56,599 nucleotides of DNA from an uncultured Eubacteriales bacterium (lineage in GTDB: Bacteria; Bacillota; Clostridia; Peptostreptococcales; Anaerovoracaceae). Positions 1 through 9,425 of the stretch are shown here, in pieces. The notes under the pieces were generated by a model. The model was given only the letters and a program-made list of their open reading frames with translations, was not told the DNA's origin and searched no databases. Within the stretch, counting starts at the first letter, position 1; every line of letters starts with the position of its first letter. Position numbers and translations under genes: made by a program. Location: the NCBI GenBank assembly GCA_900545135.1, contig UQXL01000014.1, positions 1-56,599 of the forward strand. Reading direction: 5' to 3'.

Positions 1-1287
1 AATCTACCACAAGCTCTCCGCAGTCCTGACAGTAATACGCAGGTATCCTGTGGCCCCACCAGAGCTGACGGGAATGCACCAGTCCCTGATTTCCTCAAGC
101 CATCTGAGATAGGTCTTTTCAAATCTCTCAGGCACATGGGTCAATGCACCGCTCCTGGCGGCCTCTATAGCCGGCTCAGCCAGCTTCTCCATGGCGACAA
201 ACCACTGGTCTGAAAGCATAGGCTCTATTACAGTATGGCATCTGTAGCACTCTCCAACAGGAATGACCTTTTCCTCAGTCTTTACCAGATAACCGGCGGC
301 TTCAAGGTCGGCGACCCACGCTTTCCGGCACTCATAGCGGTCCATACCGGCGTATTTACCAGCCAGCTCGTTCATGGTCGCGTCTTTGTTTATGCAGCTG
401 GGTCTTTCAAGCCCCGCTCTTATACCCACTTCAAAATCGTTAGGGTCGTGAGCCGGGGTGATCTTAACTGCTCCCGTTCCCTTTTCCGGATCAGGATAGA
501 TGTCCTCGATTACAGGGATTTCTTTTCCTACCAACGGCAGGATGACTTTCTTTCCTACCATATCCTTGTATCTCTCATCGCTCGGATGAACGGCTATCGC
601 CTCGTCGGCGAACATGGTCTCAGGTCTTGAAGTAGCCACTACTATGCCCTCGCCGCCGTCTGCCGCAGGGTATCTGAAATACCAATACTTGCCGTTTCTG
701 TCCTCGTGCTCGACTTCAGCGTCGGAAAGGGAGGTGCCGCATTCAGGGCACCAGTTTATCAGCCTGTTTCCTCTGTATATGAGTCCTTTTTTATAGAGTT
801 TTATGAAGAAAGTCTTGACGGCCTTGTTGCAGCCTTCGTCCATGGTGAAGCGTTCTCTGCTCCAGTCGCAGGAGTCTCCCAGTTTGCGGCACTGGCGTGT
901 GATCCTGCCGCCGTATTCTTCTTTCCAGGCCCAGGCTCTCTTCAGGAATTCTTCTCTGCCCAGGTCTTCCTTTTCCAGTCCCTCTTCTTCTCTTATCTTA
1001 TTTACGACCTTGACCTCGGTGGCGATGCTGGCGTGGTCGGAGCCCGGCAGCCAGAGGGCGCTGTAGCCCTCCATTCTCTTCCATCTGGTCAGCACATCCT
1101 GCAGCGTCTGGTCGAGGGCGTGTCCCATGTGAAGCTGTCCCGTGATGTTGGGAGGCGGCATAACTATAGTGAAAGGTTTCTTGTCTTTGTCTATTTCGGC
1201 TCTAAAACAGCCGTTTTCTTCCCACATCTGATAGATGCGCTCTTCAAAATCTTTGGGATTATAATTCTTAGCCAGATTTTTTTCCAT
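1..1287 (-). CDS. valS: Valyl-tRNA synthetase, N-terminal part, frameshifted and cut by window edge
   Basis: Charges tRNA-Val with valine in the cytoplasm. The reading frame shows the class I synthetase start (ATP site PPPNITGQLHMGHALD near residue 45), the editing domain and the zinc-ribbon cysteines (NWCPECGT). At about residue 410 the frame leaves the family sequence. After RDWCI it reads a nonsense tail ending at a TAG at positions 4-6, whereas the frame two bases on reads RQLWWGHRIPAYYC, exactly as expected of ValRS. One T is missing from the coding strand around 72-75. The true gene continues past position 1. I start it at ATG 1287 because the AAGGAG site is only two bases from the ATG at 1296 but eleven from this one. 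In an essential gene a sequencing error is the simplest explanation. Identity is near certain. Confidence 0.93.
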
Positions 1288-1342
1288 TTGTATCATGTCT
1301 CCTTATTTTTGTTTTTTGCTTGGGCGGCCTGCCTTCGGGCAA

Positions 1343-1665
1343 AAGAAAAACCGTCCTTGACTAAAGGACGGATCATTCCGCGGTACCACCTTTATTCCTC
1401 TCTGCTACTTGCAAGTTTCGTTGCACGTTCGTCTTGGCGACAGCGCTTCGTCCTGCTGCAACTCCTCGTCCGGCTGTAGTTCTTCATCTGACGATATCTT
1501 GCAGCTGCGACGTATCTCATCCTTACACTGAGCAAAAAGGCTCTCATTATCAAAAATAAAACTCAGAAGCAACCTTCAGCAAACGCTTTCCCGGAAGCTC
1601 TCAGCCTGCGGCTTCCCTCTCTGTAGAGCGCTGTCTTTGCCTACTCCTCTTCATCACCGTTTTTA
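1343..1665 (-). promoter_or_regulatory. T-box leader of valS
   Basis: Between the valS start and about 1665 the minus strand carries a T-box riboswitch. The conserved antiterminator element AGGTGGTACCGCGGAA lies at 1376-1391. It is followed by an intrinsic terminator, CCGTCC-loop-GGACGG with a U-run, at 1343-1371. The 5' part has the usual GATGAAGAGGAGTAG opening. A GTT triplet (valine) at 1571-1573 in the context GAAGGTTGCTTCTGAG is my candidate specifier. Uncharged tRNA-Val should stabilise the antiterminator and turn on valS. Confidence 0.93.
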
Positions 1666-1784
1666 TTAAATTATTACCTATTTATTCTATATATTCCTGC
1701 AGTAAAAGTCAAGGGCTCGGGAGCAAAACTTCATACGATACCGGACGAAAAATTCCATACAACATTTTTCCTGCCTCCGATGTT

Positions 1785-2282
1785 TCAATCATCGGTTTTG
1801 TTCAAATTGTTCCATCCATATCTCTTAATCGAAATTATTCCTGACGCTATACTAGCCAGCTCGTCTACGGCGCCTGCCCATGAACCGATTATGAGGTCAT
1901 AAATTATCCACAGCGGCGAGTTGATAAATATGCCGGAAATTCTGATCTTCTGGGCATTATGAGTATAACCTCCGATCGTCGTAGCGATATTTGCACATAC
2001 GGGCAGAAGCGATATCCAGCCCTCCCAGGTTGTGACCAAAACGACCAGCTGCATGGAGCATAAAATCATGCACATCGTGCTGCTCCGTGCGAATTTCCAC
2101 TTGCTGGCGAGGAATAATGATCTTGTCAGATTCAATATGTAACTGAGGCCTCCTGTCATAGCTCCTAAAATTATGAAATGTGCAGTATAGACAACATACG
2201 AAAAAAACTGCATCGTGTAGAGCTTACGATTGCTTCTGCATTGATATGAAAGGAAATATAAAACGGCCCCTAGGATAGCCAA
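1785..2282 (-). CDS. YgjV-family inner membrane protein
   Basis: A 165-residue integral membrane protein with about five hydrophobic segments. It matches the small YgjV (Imp-YgjV) family pattern: a GxxLYFLSYQCRSNRKLY motif near the N-terminus and a ..NLTRS..F motif after the second membrane segment. No reaction is known for the family. It starts 41 bases after folD on the same strand, so co-transcription is likely. The start is weak: TTG at 2282 with no good ribosome binding site, in a frame that stays open ten codons upstream without ATG or GTG. The downstream 100 bases before valS hold no clear terminator. Confidence 0.7.
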   Translation of the reverse strand: MAILGAVLYFLSYQCRSNRKLYTMQFFSYVVYTAHFIILGAMTGGLSYILNLTRSLFLASKWKFARSSTMCMILCSMQLVVLVTTWEGWISLLPVCANIATTIGGYTHNAQKIRISGIFINSPLWIIYDLIIGSWAGAVDELASIASGIISIKRYGWNNLNKTDD

Positions 2283-2323
2283 GCATTGTGTAAATAAGAA
2301 CTTTAAGTCTACTTAGACTCACC

Positions 2324-3178
2324 TCACAGCCCGAGCTTTGACGCGCCTTCTGCAACATGCTGCAGCAAAAGCGCGGTTGTCACGCTTCCCACACCTCCCG
2401 GAACCGGGGTGATGGCTTTTACCTTGTCTTCAAGAGCTGCAAAATCCGCGTCTCCGCACATCTTGCCATCTTCATCAAAATTTATGCCTACGTCTATTAT
2501 TATCTGCCTGCCGCTGACATGTTCTGCGCCTACCGCCTTGATTTTGCCAGCGGCACATATAATGATGTCGGAGTTTTGGCAGATTTCTTTCAAATCGGTC
2601 TCGCTGGTTCTGCTGTGACACATCGCGACGGTGGCGTTCTTTTCCAGCAGCATCATGGACGCGGGCTTGCCTATTACAAGGCTTCTGCCTATTACTGCGG
2701 CTTTCTTTCCGGCAATCTTTATGCCATAGTATTCAAGTATCTTCAATGCCGCCTCCGCCGTGCATGGCGGAAATCCTATCTTATTTCCCGTGAACAGGCT
2801 GCCGACGCTGGCGTCCGATATGCCGTCCACGTCTTTATCGGGATTTATGGCGTTTCTGACTTTATCTTCGTCTATATGCTTTGGAAGAGGCCGGAATATC
2901 AATATGCCGTGAAGCTTATCATCCTCGTTCATTATCTTGAGCACGTCGAGCACGTCTTCTTCTTCAGCTTCTCTGTCCATGATGTATTTTTCAACATTTA
3001 TGCCGACGGCAGCAGCGGCGCGGACCGCGCTGTTTTCGTAAGCTATGTCGCTTTCATTTGCTCCTACGCGCAAGATTCCCAGAGTGGGAACTATGCCTTT
3101 TTCAATCAGTTCCTCAGCTTTTTCTGTTGTCTGAGCCTTTATCTCATCGACCAGCGGTTTTCCTTTGAGTAATTCCAT
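2324..3178 (-). CDS. folD: FolD-family methylene-THF dehydrogenase (cyclohydrolase activity doubtful)
   Basis: FolD oxidises 5,10-methylene-THF to methenyl-THF and normally also hydrolyses it to formyl-THF. The protein (284 aa from this start) has the NAD(P)-binding core GRSLVIGKPASMMLL and the C-terminal PGGVGSVTTALLLQH motif. Oddly, the folate-site motif reads SDIAYENSAVRAAAAVG: the tyrosine is present, but the catalytic lysine four residues later (YxxxK, K54/K56 in studied enzymes) is alanine. That lysine is needed for the cyclohydrolase step, so this may be mainly a dehydrogenase. The start at 3178 is chosen for an AGGAG site seven bases upstream, six codons shorter than the longest frame. 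fhs, the next enzyme of folate C1 metabolism, is at 9426. Confidence 0.92.
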   Translation of the reverse strand: MELLKGKPLVDEIKAQTTEKAEELIEKGIVPTLGILRVGANESDIAYENSAVRAAAAVGINVEKYIMDREAEEEDVLDVLKIMNEDDKLHGILIFRPLPKHIDEDKVRNAINPDKDVDGISDASVGSLFTGNKIGFPPCTAEAALKILEYYGIKIAGKKAAVIGRSLVIGKPASMMLLEKNATVAMCHSRTSETDLKEICQNSDIIICAAGKIKAVGAEHVSGRQIIIDVGINFDEDGKMCGDADFAALEDKVKAITPVPGGVGSVTTALLLQHVAEGASKLGL

Positions 3179-3383
3179 TTTTTCTCTCCTATGCACTGTG
3201 TATATATGAGATTATATCATCAGCCAGGTGTTTTGTCCTTAATTTTTTGCATACATGCGTAACTCAGATGAGAGTTCATTTCTAACTTTGAAATGTCATA
3301 AAATTTATCGCAATTTAATATTGAAAAGTCATTCAAAACTACTGGTATAGTTGCCCCGGTGTTTTTGAAATCATGTGTATTTT

Positions 3384-4751
3384 CTATTTTTCTCCTCTCT
3401 GTACTTTTCTCATTTCAAAGAAAAACAACGTTACAGTCGTCAGCACGGCTACGGCGTCGGCGATAGGCTCAGCCAGAAAGACTGCGAACACTTTGTCTTC
3501 GAGAAAAAGAGGCAAAATGAAGATCAGCGGTATCAATACGATGACCTTTCTGAATATAGCTAGAAAAGCGCTGGTCTTTGAATTTCCGAAAGCGATGAAG
3601 GTCTGCTGGCATGACGTCTGCAACCCCATCAAAAATACGGAAGCCATATATATCCTCAGAGCCCAGCAGGAAAGCTCCGCCAGCTCCGGATCTTCCGTAA
3701 AAATAGCGACAAAAACTGACGGCATCAGCTCTACCAAAAGCCAAAGTATCGAAGCATAAGAAAACGTACATACAGTCTGCAGCTTAAAGGCCTGCATGAC
3801 TCTTTCCCTGTTTTTCGCGCCGTAATTGTAGCTTATTATCGGCTGGCCTCCCTGTGTGATTCCCTGGATGGGCAGCATGGCAAACTGCATGATGCTTGAA
3901 AGTATGGTCATAGCGCCTACAGCCAAATCTCCGCCGTATTTCAGCAGCGAAGAATTGAAACAGAGCACCAGGATGCTTTCGGTGGACATCATCACAAAGG
4001 GTGCTATCCCAAGCCCTATGCACGGCAGCAGTATATGTTTTTTTATCCTGACATTCTCTTTCTTTATCCTGAGAATGGTATTATTTCCCCTCAGAAATCT
4101 GTAAGCCCACACCGCACTTATTGCCTGGGAAATAACAGTAGCCACGGCCGCGCCGCTGACACCCATATCGAGGACAAAGATAAACAGCGGATCCAGCACT
4201 ATATTGGTCACAGCTCCTATGATAACGGTCAGCATGCTTATCTTGGAAAACCCCTGCGCCGATATAAAAGCGTTGAGTCCCAGCGTAAGCTGCACGAACA
4301 CGGTGCCCAGCGCATATATGGTCATATATTCTTCAGCATAATCTATCGTATTTTTGCTCGCGCCGAAAAGATAGAGCAGCGGTTCTCTGAAAATAAGCGT
4401 TATGGCTGTAAGCAGCAGCGCCACTATTATCAGGGCTGAAAAACAATTTCCCAAGATCTTTTCCGACGTTTCTTTTTCGCCTTTTCCCATGAATATGCTG
4501 GCTCTCGGTGCGCCTCCCATACCCACAAGATATGCAAAGGCTGAAATTATCATTATCAGAGGAAAGCATATTCCTACTCCCGTCAGAGCCATCGACCCCT
4601 CTCCATCTATATGCCCTATGTACATCCTGTCAACCATGTTGTAAAGCGCATTTACTACTTGGGAGGTTATGGCCGGAACAGCCAGAACGAAGAGCAGGTG
4701 TTTTACCGGTTCCTTTCCCAAATCCACTTCTTTTGACATCAGTTGCTTCAT
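3384..4751 (-). CDS. MATE family efflux transporter
   Basis: A 455-residue, roughly twelve-helix membrane protein of the MATE (multidrug and toxin extrusion) family, MepA/NorM-like. It exchanges Na+ or H+ for cationic drugs. Family signs are the N-terminal LLFVLAVPAITSQVVNALYN segment, the repeat-like second half with PIQGITQGGQPIISYNYGA, and the usual length. It begins three bases after the stop of the marR-like gene 4755-5210, with a good GGGGGAA site. It is therefore probably the regulator's target in a two-gene operon. The substrate cannot be told from the sequence. Confidence 0.93.
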   Translation of the reverse strand: MKQLMSKEVDLGKEPVKHLLFVLAVPAITSQVVNALYNMVDRMYIGHIDGEGSMALTGVGICFPLIMIISAFAYLVGMGGAPRASIFMGKGEKETSEKILGNCFSALIIVALLLTAITLIFREPLLYLFGASKNTIDYAEEYMTIYALGTVFVQLTLGLNAFISAQGFSKISMLTVIIGAVTNIVLDPLFIFVLDMGVSGAAVATVISQAISAVWAYRFLRGNNTILRIKKENVRIKKHILLPCIGLGIAPFVMMSTESILVLCFNSSLLKYGGDLAVGAMTILSSIMQFAMLPIQGITQGGQPIISYNYGAKNRERVMQAFKLQTVCTFSYASILWLLVELMPSVFVAIFTEDPELAELSCWALRIYMASVFLMGLQTSCQQTFIAFGNSKTSAFLAIFRKVIVLIPLIFILPLFLEDKVFAVFLAEPIADAVAVLTTVTLFFFEMRKVQRGEK

Positions 4752-4754
4752 ATA

Positions 4755-5210
4755 TCATTCCCCCTTAGCTGTCTTTGCTGACGCTGCTTTGAATCTGTCT
4801 ATGATCTTCTCCATGGTTTCTTTCATCATGCGCATTTCCTCTTCGGAAATATCGGCCAGAACCACTTCGTTTATTTCTTTTATGCCCTCTGAAAGCTGTT
4901 TCGTGACCGCAGAGGCACTCGCAGTAAGGTATATTTCCCTGCTGCGCCTGTCGCCGCTTGCTTCCCTGGTCTGTATGAGTCCTTTTCTTTCAAGAGCGGC
5001 AAGGCTCCTGCTGACAAGGCTTTTCGATACGCCAAGGATTGTGGTCAGCTGGCTGCTGGTATTTATGCTTTTGTTATTTGAAAGCAGTATCAATACGGAA
5101 ATTTCATTGGGTGAAAAATTTTCTTCCTGAAACTTTATATTGAGCCGCTCCGCATAGACTTTTCTGATCTGTGAAAGATAGCTCAAAGCTGTTTCCACGT
5201 TATTGGTCAT
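4755..5210 (-). CDS. MarR family transcriptional regulator
   Basis: A 151-residue winged-helix repressor. The helix-turn-helix lies around residues 50-95 (STQLTTILGVSKSLVSRSLAALERKGLI-like), followed by the wing SGDRRSREIYLT. A long C-terminal helix for dimerisation ends the protein. It is the first gene of a pair with a MATE efflux pump that starts three bases downstream, the classic arrangement of an efflux repressor and its pump. The start has a GAGGAG site. I did not find an unambiguous operator palindrome in the 100 bases upstream. Confidence 0.92.
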   Translation of the reverse strand: MTNNVETALSYLSQIRKVYAERLNIKFQEENFSPNEISVLILLSNNKSINTSSQLTTILGVSKSLVSRSLAALERKGLIQTREASGDRRSREIYLTASASAVTKQLSEGIKEINEVVLADISEEEMRMMKETMEKIIDRFKAASAKTAKGE

Positions 5211-5328
5211 TTGCTCTCCTCCGTCTTTTTCCGGCGTTATGAGTTTTCAATTAGTTTACTTGTGAACAATATATAATATACGCTTAGCTTGACGCAATGT
5301 CAACCGTTTCCCAGAGCCGGAATCACGC

Positions 5329-5396
5329 AAAAAAGACCTGCATACTCCTTGCTCTGCCTTATTTGCAGTTAGCCAGAGCAAAAGTATCTGCAGGTC
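5329..5396 (-). terminator. Intrinsic terminator after the M20 peptidase
   Basis: Read on the minus strand, GACCTGCAGATACTTTTGCTC is mirrored by GAGCAAGGAGTATGCAGGTC with small bulges, then a run of six T. The long stem ends the rarA-M20 unit. The plus strand lacks a comparable U-run. Confidence 0.85.
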
Positions 5397-5430
5397 TAAG
5401 ACCACAATATAGTGAGATTCGTCCGCTATA

Positions 5431-6564
5431 TCATTTTTCCATAAGTATGTTTATCGCCTCGTAAAGCAGCGCATATCTTTCTTCTATGGAAGATATATCC
5501 ATGTACTCGTCAGGAGTGTGATACATATATCCAACCGGGCCGCATCCGTCTATTACTGGAGTGCCGACAGAAGAAATGAGACTTCCGTCAGAGCCTCCGC
5601 CGACACTTTCAAATTCGAAGCTTTGTCCTGTCTTTTCTCCGGCTTTCAAAAGTGCGTCCATCATTATATCAGTTTTCTCATCTGCCGCCATCGGCGGGAA
5701 TCCGCTGAGTTTTTCAACTTTGACGATAACCCCTTCGACTGCCGGCTCTGCCGCCATTGCCATAAACTTTTTTTCTACCTCAGGCAGCAATTCCATCTCA
5801 GTATATCTGACATCTATTATACATTCGGCGAATTCCGGTATCACATTGCTGGCCGTGCCTCCGCTGACCACTCCTACGTTGACATTTATACCTGCGGAAG
5901 CATCGTTTAAAGGAAACGTGTCGTATACCCATCTGGCAAGTTCCCTTACGGCGCTTATGCCCTTTTCCGGCGCGTTGCCCGCATGTGAAGCCCGTCCTTT
6001 GAAAGATATTTTATATTCAGCTACGCCTTTTCTGTTCTTGACAAAATTTCTGCCCTGCCTGCCAGGCTCCATATCGAAGCAATATGATGTTTTTGCTCCA
6101 AGGCTTTTGATCAATTCTTCCGAATCTATCGAGCCTATTTCCTCATCGCAGTTATGAACGGCAATCAGGCGTATATGCGGGTTTTCTCTCACGAACCTTT
6201 CTGCCAGATATACCGTCAAAAGCACGCCTGATTTCATATCGGCAACACCTGGACCATATGCGTTTCCGTCGGAAATGCGAAAAGGTCTTTCAGCCACGGT
6301 GCCCTCCGGGAAAACAGTATCCAGATGTCCTATAAACAGCACTTCGGACTTTTTATCGGAGGATACTGCAGGGGAGCAGGCTATCAGGATCGGTCTCCTG
6401 TTCTCGCCGAGAAATCTGAGCTCAGTTTTCATTCCCACTGCGTCATATTTCTTTTCAAGCCACTGAGCGGCTATGGTCAAGCCTGCAATATCATGGCTTC
6501 CGCTGTCTATATCCACAAATTCCTGGAGTTCTTCAAGGTATCTTTCCAATTCAAATCCGCTCAT
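5431..6564 (-). CDS. M20 family metallopeptidase (carboxypeptidase G2 / deacetylase type)
   Basis: A 377-residue zinc amidohydrolase of the M20 family. The metal and catalytic motifs are GHLDTVFP (residues about 79-86), YGPGVADMKSG (about 103-113), DEEIGS with the general-base Glu-Glu pair, and a late HTPDEYMD. A dimerisation lid domain (GRASHAGNAPEKG) sits in the middle. The closest familiar subgroup is glutamate carboxypeptidase, which removes C-terminal glutamate from folates or peptides, but the substrate is not determined here. It follows rarA by 15 bases with a GGAGG site and probably shares its transcript. A strong terminator lies downstream. Confidence 0.9.
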   Translation of the reverse strand: MSGFELERYLEELQEFVDIDSGSHDIAGLTIAAQWLEKKYDAVGMKTELRFLGENRRPILIACSPAVSSDKKSEVLFIGHLDTVFPEGTVAERPFRISDGNAYGPGVADMKSGVLLTVYLAERFVRENPHIRLIAVHNCDEEIGSIDSEELIKSLGAKTSYCFDMEPGRQGRNFVKNRKGVAEYKISFKGRASHAGNAPEKGISAVRELARWVYDTFPLNDASAGINVNVGVVSGGTASNVIPEFAECIIDVRYTEMELLPEVEKKFMAMAAEPAVEGVIVKVEKLSGFPPMAADEKTDIMMDALLKAGEKTGQSFEFESVGGGSDGSLISSVGTPVIDGCGPVGYMYHTPDEYMDISSIEERYALLYEAINILMEK

Positions 6565-6579
6565 GTTATGCGCCTCCTT

Positions 6580-7899
6580 TTATCTGCCTCTATTCTTTTT
6601 CCACTCTTTTATCTGACGCAGTCTCTCCTTGAACCTGGCTTCCGTGCCCTGCTCCGTCGGTCTGTAATATTCCCTACCCAAAAGCGAGTCCGGCAGGCAC
6701 TGCATATCCGTCAGCTTGTCCTCAAAATCGTGGGCGTATTTATAGCCTTTGCCGTATGAAAGGTCTTTCATCAGCTTTGTCACGCCGTTCCTTATGACAA
6801 GCGGCACCGGCTCTGAGAGCTGGGTCAGAGCGTCCTTTTTAGCTGACTCATAGGCCATATACAGGGAGTTGGACTTGGGAGCCATGGACATATAGACGAC
6901 GGCCTCTGTCAGGTGAACGGAACATTCCGGCATACCGATGAAGTGACACGCCTGATATGCCGCCACCGCAAGTTCCAGCGCTCTCGGATCTGCAAGGCCT
7001 ATATCCTCGCTGGCAAACCTGGTCACACGCCGGGCCACATACAGCGGATCCTCCCCGGCTTCCAGCATCCTGGCCAGCCAATATACCGCTGCGTCAGGGT
7101 CTGAATTCCTCATCGACTTATGCAGAGCCGAAATCAGATTGTAATGTTCTTCGCCGTTTTTGTCGTAAAGCAGTGACTTTCTGGAGGTACACTGCTCCAG
7201 GTTTTCTTTGGTTACAATAACTTTATTTCCGTCAACTATGCCGTTCAATACTACCATTTCCAGAGTAGAGAGCGCAGCTCTGGCGTCTCCGCCGGCAAAC
7301 ACGGCTATTGCCTCCAGCATTTCCCCTTCTATATCTATTACCTGGCCGCCGAAGCCCCTCGGATCGGTCAGCGCCCGTTTCAAAAGCCCAGTCAGTTCTT
7401 CTGTGGCAAGAGCCTTAAGTACGAAGACCTTGCACCTTGAAAGCAAGGCTCCGTTGATTTCAAAGGACGGGTTCTCCGTCGTAGCTCCTATGAGGATTAT
7501 GCTGCCCTTTTCCACAAAGGGCAGAAAGGCGTCCTGCTGAGCTTTATTGAACCTGTGTATCTCATCCACGAAAACGACGGTCTTTTCTCCGTAGCGGCGG
7601 TTGGTCTCTGCCTGCTGCATCACCGCCCTTATTTCCTTGATGCCGCTGGTCACCGCAGAAAAATCTATGAATTCTGCTTTTGTCATACCGGCGATTATCC
7701 TGGCCAGCGTCGTCTTTCCTATGCCCGGAGGACCCCAGAAAATCATAGAGGAAAGGTTGTCGCTTTCGATAAGGCGGCGCAGAACCTTGCCCTCTCCCAG
7801 CAGATGGGTCTGTCCCACGTATTCTTCCAAAGTGGCGGGTCTCAGCCTTGCTGCCAGAGGCTGCGATATTTTATTTTCAAATATGCTCATCTGTTCCAT
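6580..7899 (-). CDS. rarA: Replication-associated recombination protein A (RarA/MgsA)
   Basis: An AAA+ ATPase of the clamp-loader-like RarA/MgsA/WRNIP1 family that acts at stalled replication forks. It shows the N-terminal PLAARLRPATLEEYVGQTHL box, Walker A GPPGIGKTT, Walker B VVFVDEIHRF, sensor 1 GATTENPSF and the family C-terminal domain with DPLYVARRVTRFASEDIG. The length (439 aa) is normal. I place the start at 7899 (MEQMSIFEN): an AGGAGG site lies five bases upstream and the extra 17 codons of the longest frame do not look like the family. The M20 peptidase follows 15 bases downstream. Confidence 0.96.
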   Translation of the reverse strand: MEQMSIFENKISQPLAARLRPATLEEYVGQTHLLGEGKVLRRLIESDNLSSMIFWGPPGIGKTTLARIIAGMTKAEFIDFSAVTSGIKEIRAVMQQAETNRRYGEKTVVFVDEIHRFNKAQQDAFLPFVEKGSIILIGATTENPSFEINGALLSRCKVFVLKALATEELTGLLKRALTDPRGFGGQVIDIEGEMLEAIAVFAGGDARAALSTLEMVVLNGIVDGNKVIVTKENLEQCTSRKSLLYDKNGEEHYNLISALHKSMRNSDPDAAVYWLARMLEAGEDPLYVARRVTRFASEDIGLADPRALELAVAAYQACHFIGMPECSVHLTEAVVYMSMAPKSNSLYMAYESAKKDALTQLSEPVPLVIRNGVTKLMKDLSYGKGYKYAHDFEDKLTDMQCLPDSLLGREYYRPTEQGTEARFKERLRQIKEWKKNRGR

Positions 7900-8060
7900 G
7901 ACTTCCTCCTGTGCTTTTCTGTGCTTTTCATCGCGGGCGCTGTGAAGCAATGGTTTTGTAAAAAGTATACCACGGCTTTTTCGATTAGTCTACTTTCCCG
8001 GCCGTTTTGATCCCGGCCTGAGTAAGTACAGGCGGCCTGAATTCAGCGTTTCCTCCGGGA

Positions 8061-8116
8061 AAATAAAACCGGCTTTCCACATTATCAGAACACTTCTGAC
8101 TCTGCTGAAAGCCGGC
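8061..8116 (-). terminator. Intrinsic terminator downstream of the XRE membrane regulator
   Basis: On the minus strand GCCGGCTTTC...GAAAGCCGG closes a hairpin followed by TTTTATTTT. It lies about 120 bases beyond the stop of the gene at 8236-9303 and upstream of rarA. Confidence 0.75.
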
Positions 8117-8235
8117 GCATAACCCTATATATCCCTGATTCTATTCATGTCTATGGAAAATCGTCTGCCGCGTTACGCTTCTTTTGCTACGTTACGCCTC
8201 TATTTCCATGGTTTCCATCTGTTCTTTCGTCGCTC

Positions 8236-9303
8236 CTATTTTTTTACCGCCTTGTAGATTTCTCTGACTATAGCATAGATCACGCCTGCCACAGGCCAGA
8301 TCACCCAGCTTATATGCCACTCGAAAGTAAGGAAACTGTACGCCAGATATATGGCCGTTATCACCAGCCAATATACCGTCGAAATGATTTCCAGCATTTT
8401 GTCTTTTTCTTCTCTGGTGTATTCTCCCTCTTCCAGAAGTATTTGGTAGCTGCCCTGCCTGATTCCGGCTTTGACGAAGATATTCACGGCAAAAGATACC
8501 ACGACCAGCAGCACGGCTACAGCCGCCACGAAATGAAAGCCGTCATCTTCTCCGAAAATCACGCCCAAGACAAATATAGGTATTACGGAAACTATACAGA
8601 GAAAAACGCCGAACATAATTTTTCTTGAAAACTCCGGTTCAAAATCTTCCTTCAAAATTCTTATGGTGCTTTTTGTCTGATGATCGAGCTCTATAAAGCC
8701 TTTTTCCATATATTCATATCTGGCAAGCTTGATTCCCTGCGGAATAAATATGGCGACAGCTACAGCTACTATAGCCAGAAGTATGGCTGTGCCAAGCATA
8801 CCCATTTTATCTTCGCTGGCGTTTATCAGTCCGAATTCCGCCCCGCCTGCCAGCAGTATTAAAATCACAGGAGACAGGATGCAGAGAGAAACGCCCAGAG
8901 CAATCTTTGAGGCGGATTCTTCTCTCATGCGCAGAAAATCTTTCGCTTCTTCCATCGTGACTTTTCTCACATCATTACGACCGGCGCCTCTCGCCCTGTC
9001 TCTGCTAAGCTTCTCTTCGCGGTTCTGCTGCAGATCCGCGTTTCCCTCGGCCTTTTCTTCTGTTTTCTTTTCTTCTCTATTTTTTTCCTGCCGTCCCTCT
9101 GATGTTTTTTCATCTTTCAGAAGATAATCGGTGGTCACGCCGAAAATCTCAGCTAATTTCAAAATTTTATCAAGATCAGGCACCGACTGGGCGCTTTCCC
9201 ACTTGGAAACCGACTGACGCGTTACGCCTGCCGCTTCCGCCAGTTCTTCCTGAGACCAGCCTTTCTTTTTTCTCAGTTCTACGATTCTATCAGCTAAAAT
9301 CAT
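8236..9303 (-). CDS. XRE-family regulator with membrane domain
   Basis: A 355-residue fusion. Residues 1-65 are a Cro/CI-type helix-turn-helix (LAEAAGVTRQSVSKWES). Residues 66-125 are a highly charged Glu/Lys/Arg linker. The rest carries four to six hydrophobic helices in pairs, typical of XRE proteins with a membrane C-terminus that may sense the envelope. No enzyme motif is visible. A good promoter, with inverted repeats beside it that could be its own operators, sits directly upstream (9334-9362 and 9363-9395). A terminator follows. It appears to be a single-gene unit. Confidence 0.82.
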   Translation of the reverse strand: MILADRIVELRKKKGWSQEELAEAAGVTRQSVSKWESAQSVPDLDKILKLAEIFGVTTDYLLKDEKTSEGRQEKNREEKKTEEKAEGNADLQQNREEKLSRDRARGAGRNDVRKVTMEEAKDFLRMREESASKIALGVSLCILSPVILILLAGGAEFGLINASEDKMGMLGTAILLAIVAVAVAIFIPQGIKLARYEYMEKGFIELDHQTKSTIRILKEDFEPEFSRKIMFGVFLCIVSVIPIFVLGVIFGEDDGFHFVAAVAVLLVVVSFAVNIFVKAGIRQGSYQILLEEGEYTREEKDKMLEIISTVYWLVITAIYLAYSFLTFEWHISWVIWPVAGVIYAIVREIYKAVKK

Positions 9304-9333
9304 TTTTGTTCCTCCAATGTTTCTTTTGGTAAA

Positions 9334-9362
9334 ATCATAGCTTTTTAAGGCGGTTTACTCAA
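9334..9362 (-). promoter_or_regulatory. Sigma-A promoter of the XRE regulator with flanking inverted repeats
   Basis: On the minus strand TTGAGT (9357-9362) and TATGAT (9334-9339) are separated by exactly 17 bases, about 30 bases ahead of the gene. Just upstream are CCAAGACCGCTTGG and CAACCGCCGGTTG, short inverted repeats that would suit a Cro/CI-type protein. The operator role is inference. Confidence 0.65.
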
Positions 9363-9425
9363 CCAAGCGGTCTTGGAAATTTGTCAACCGGCGGTTGCTT
9401 TTTAGAATAATCCTATGTTGATTTT

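Noticed and set aside
706..1479. 257-codon plus-strand frame
   Set aside because: Antisense to valS and its T-box leader; no start signals.
2357..3172. 271-codon plus-strand frame
   Set aside because: Exactly antisense to folD, whose motifs are clear; an artefact of codon usage.
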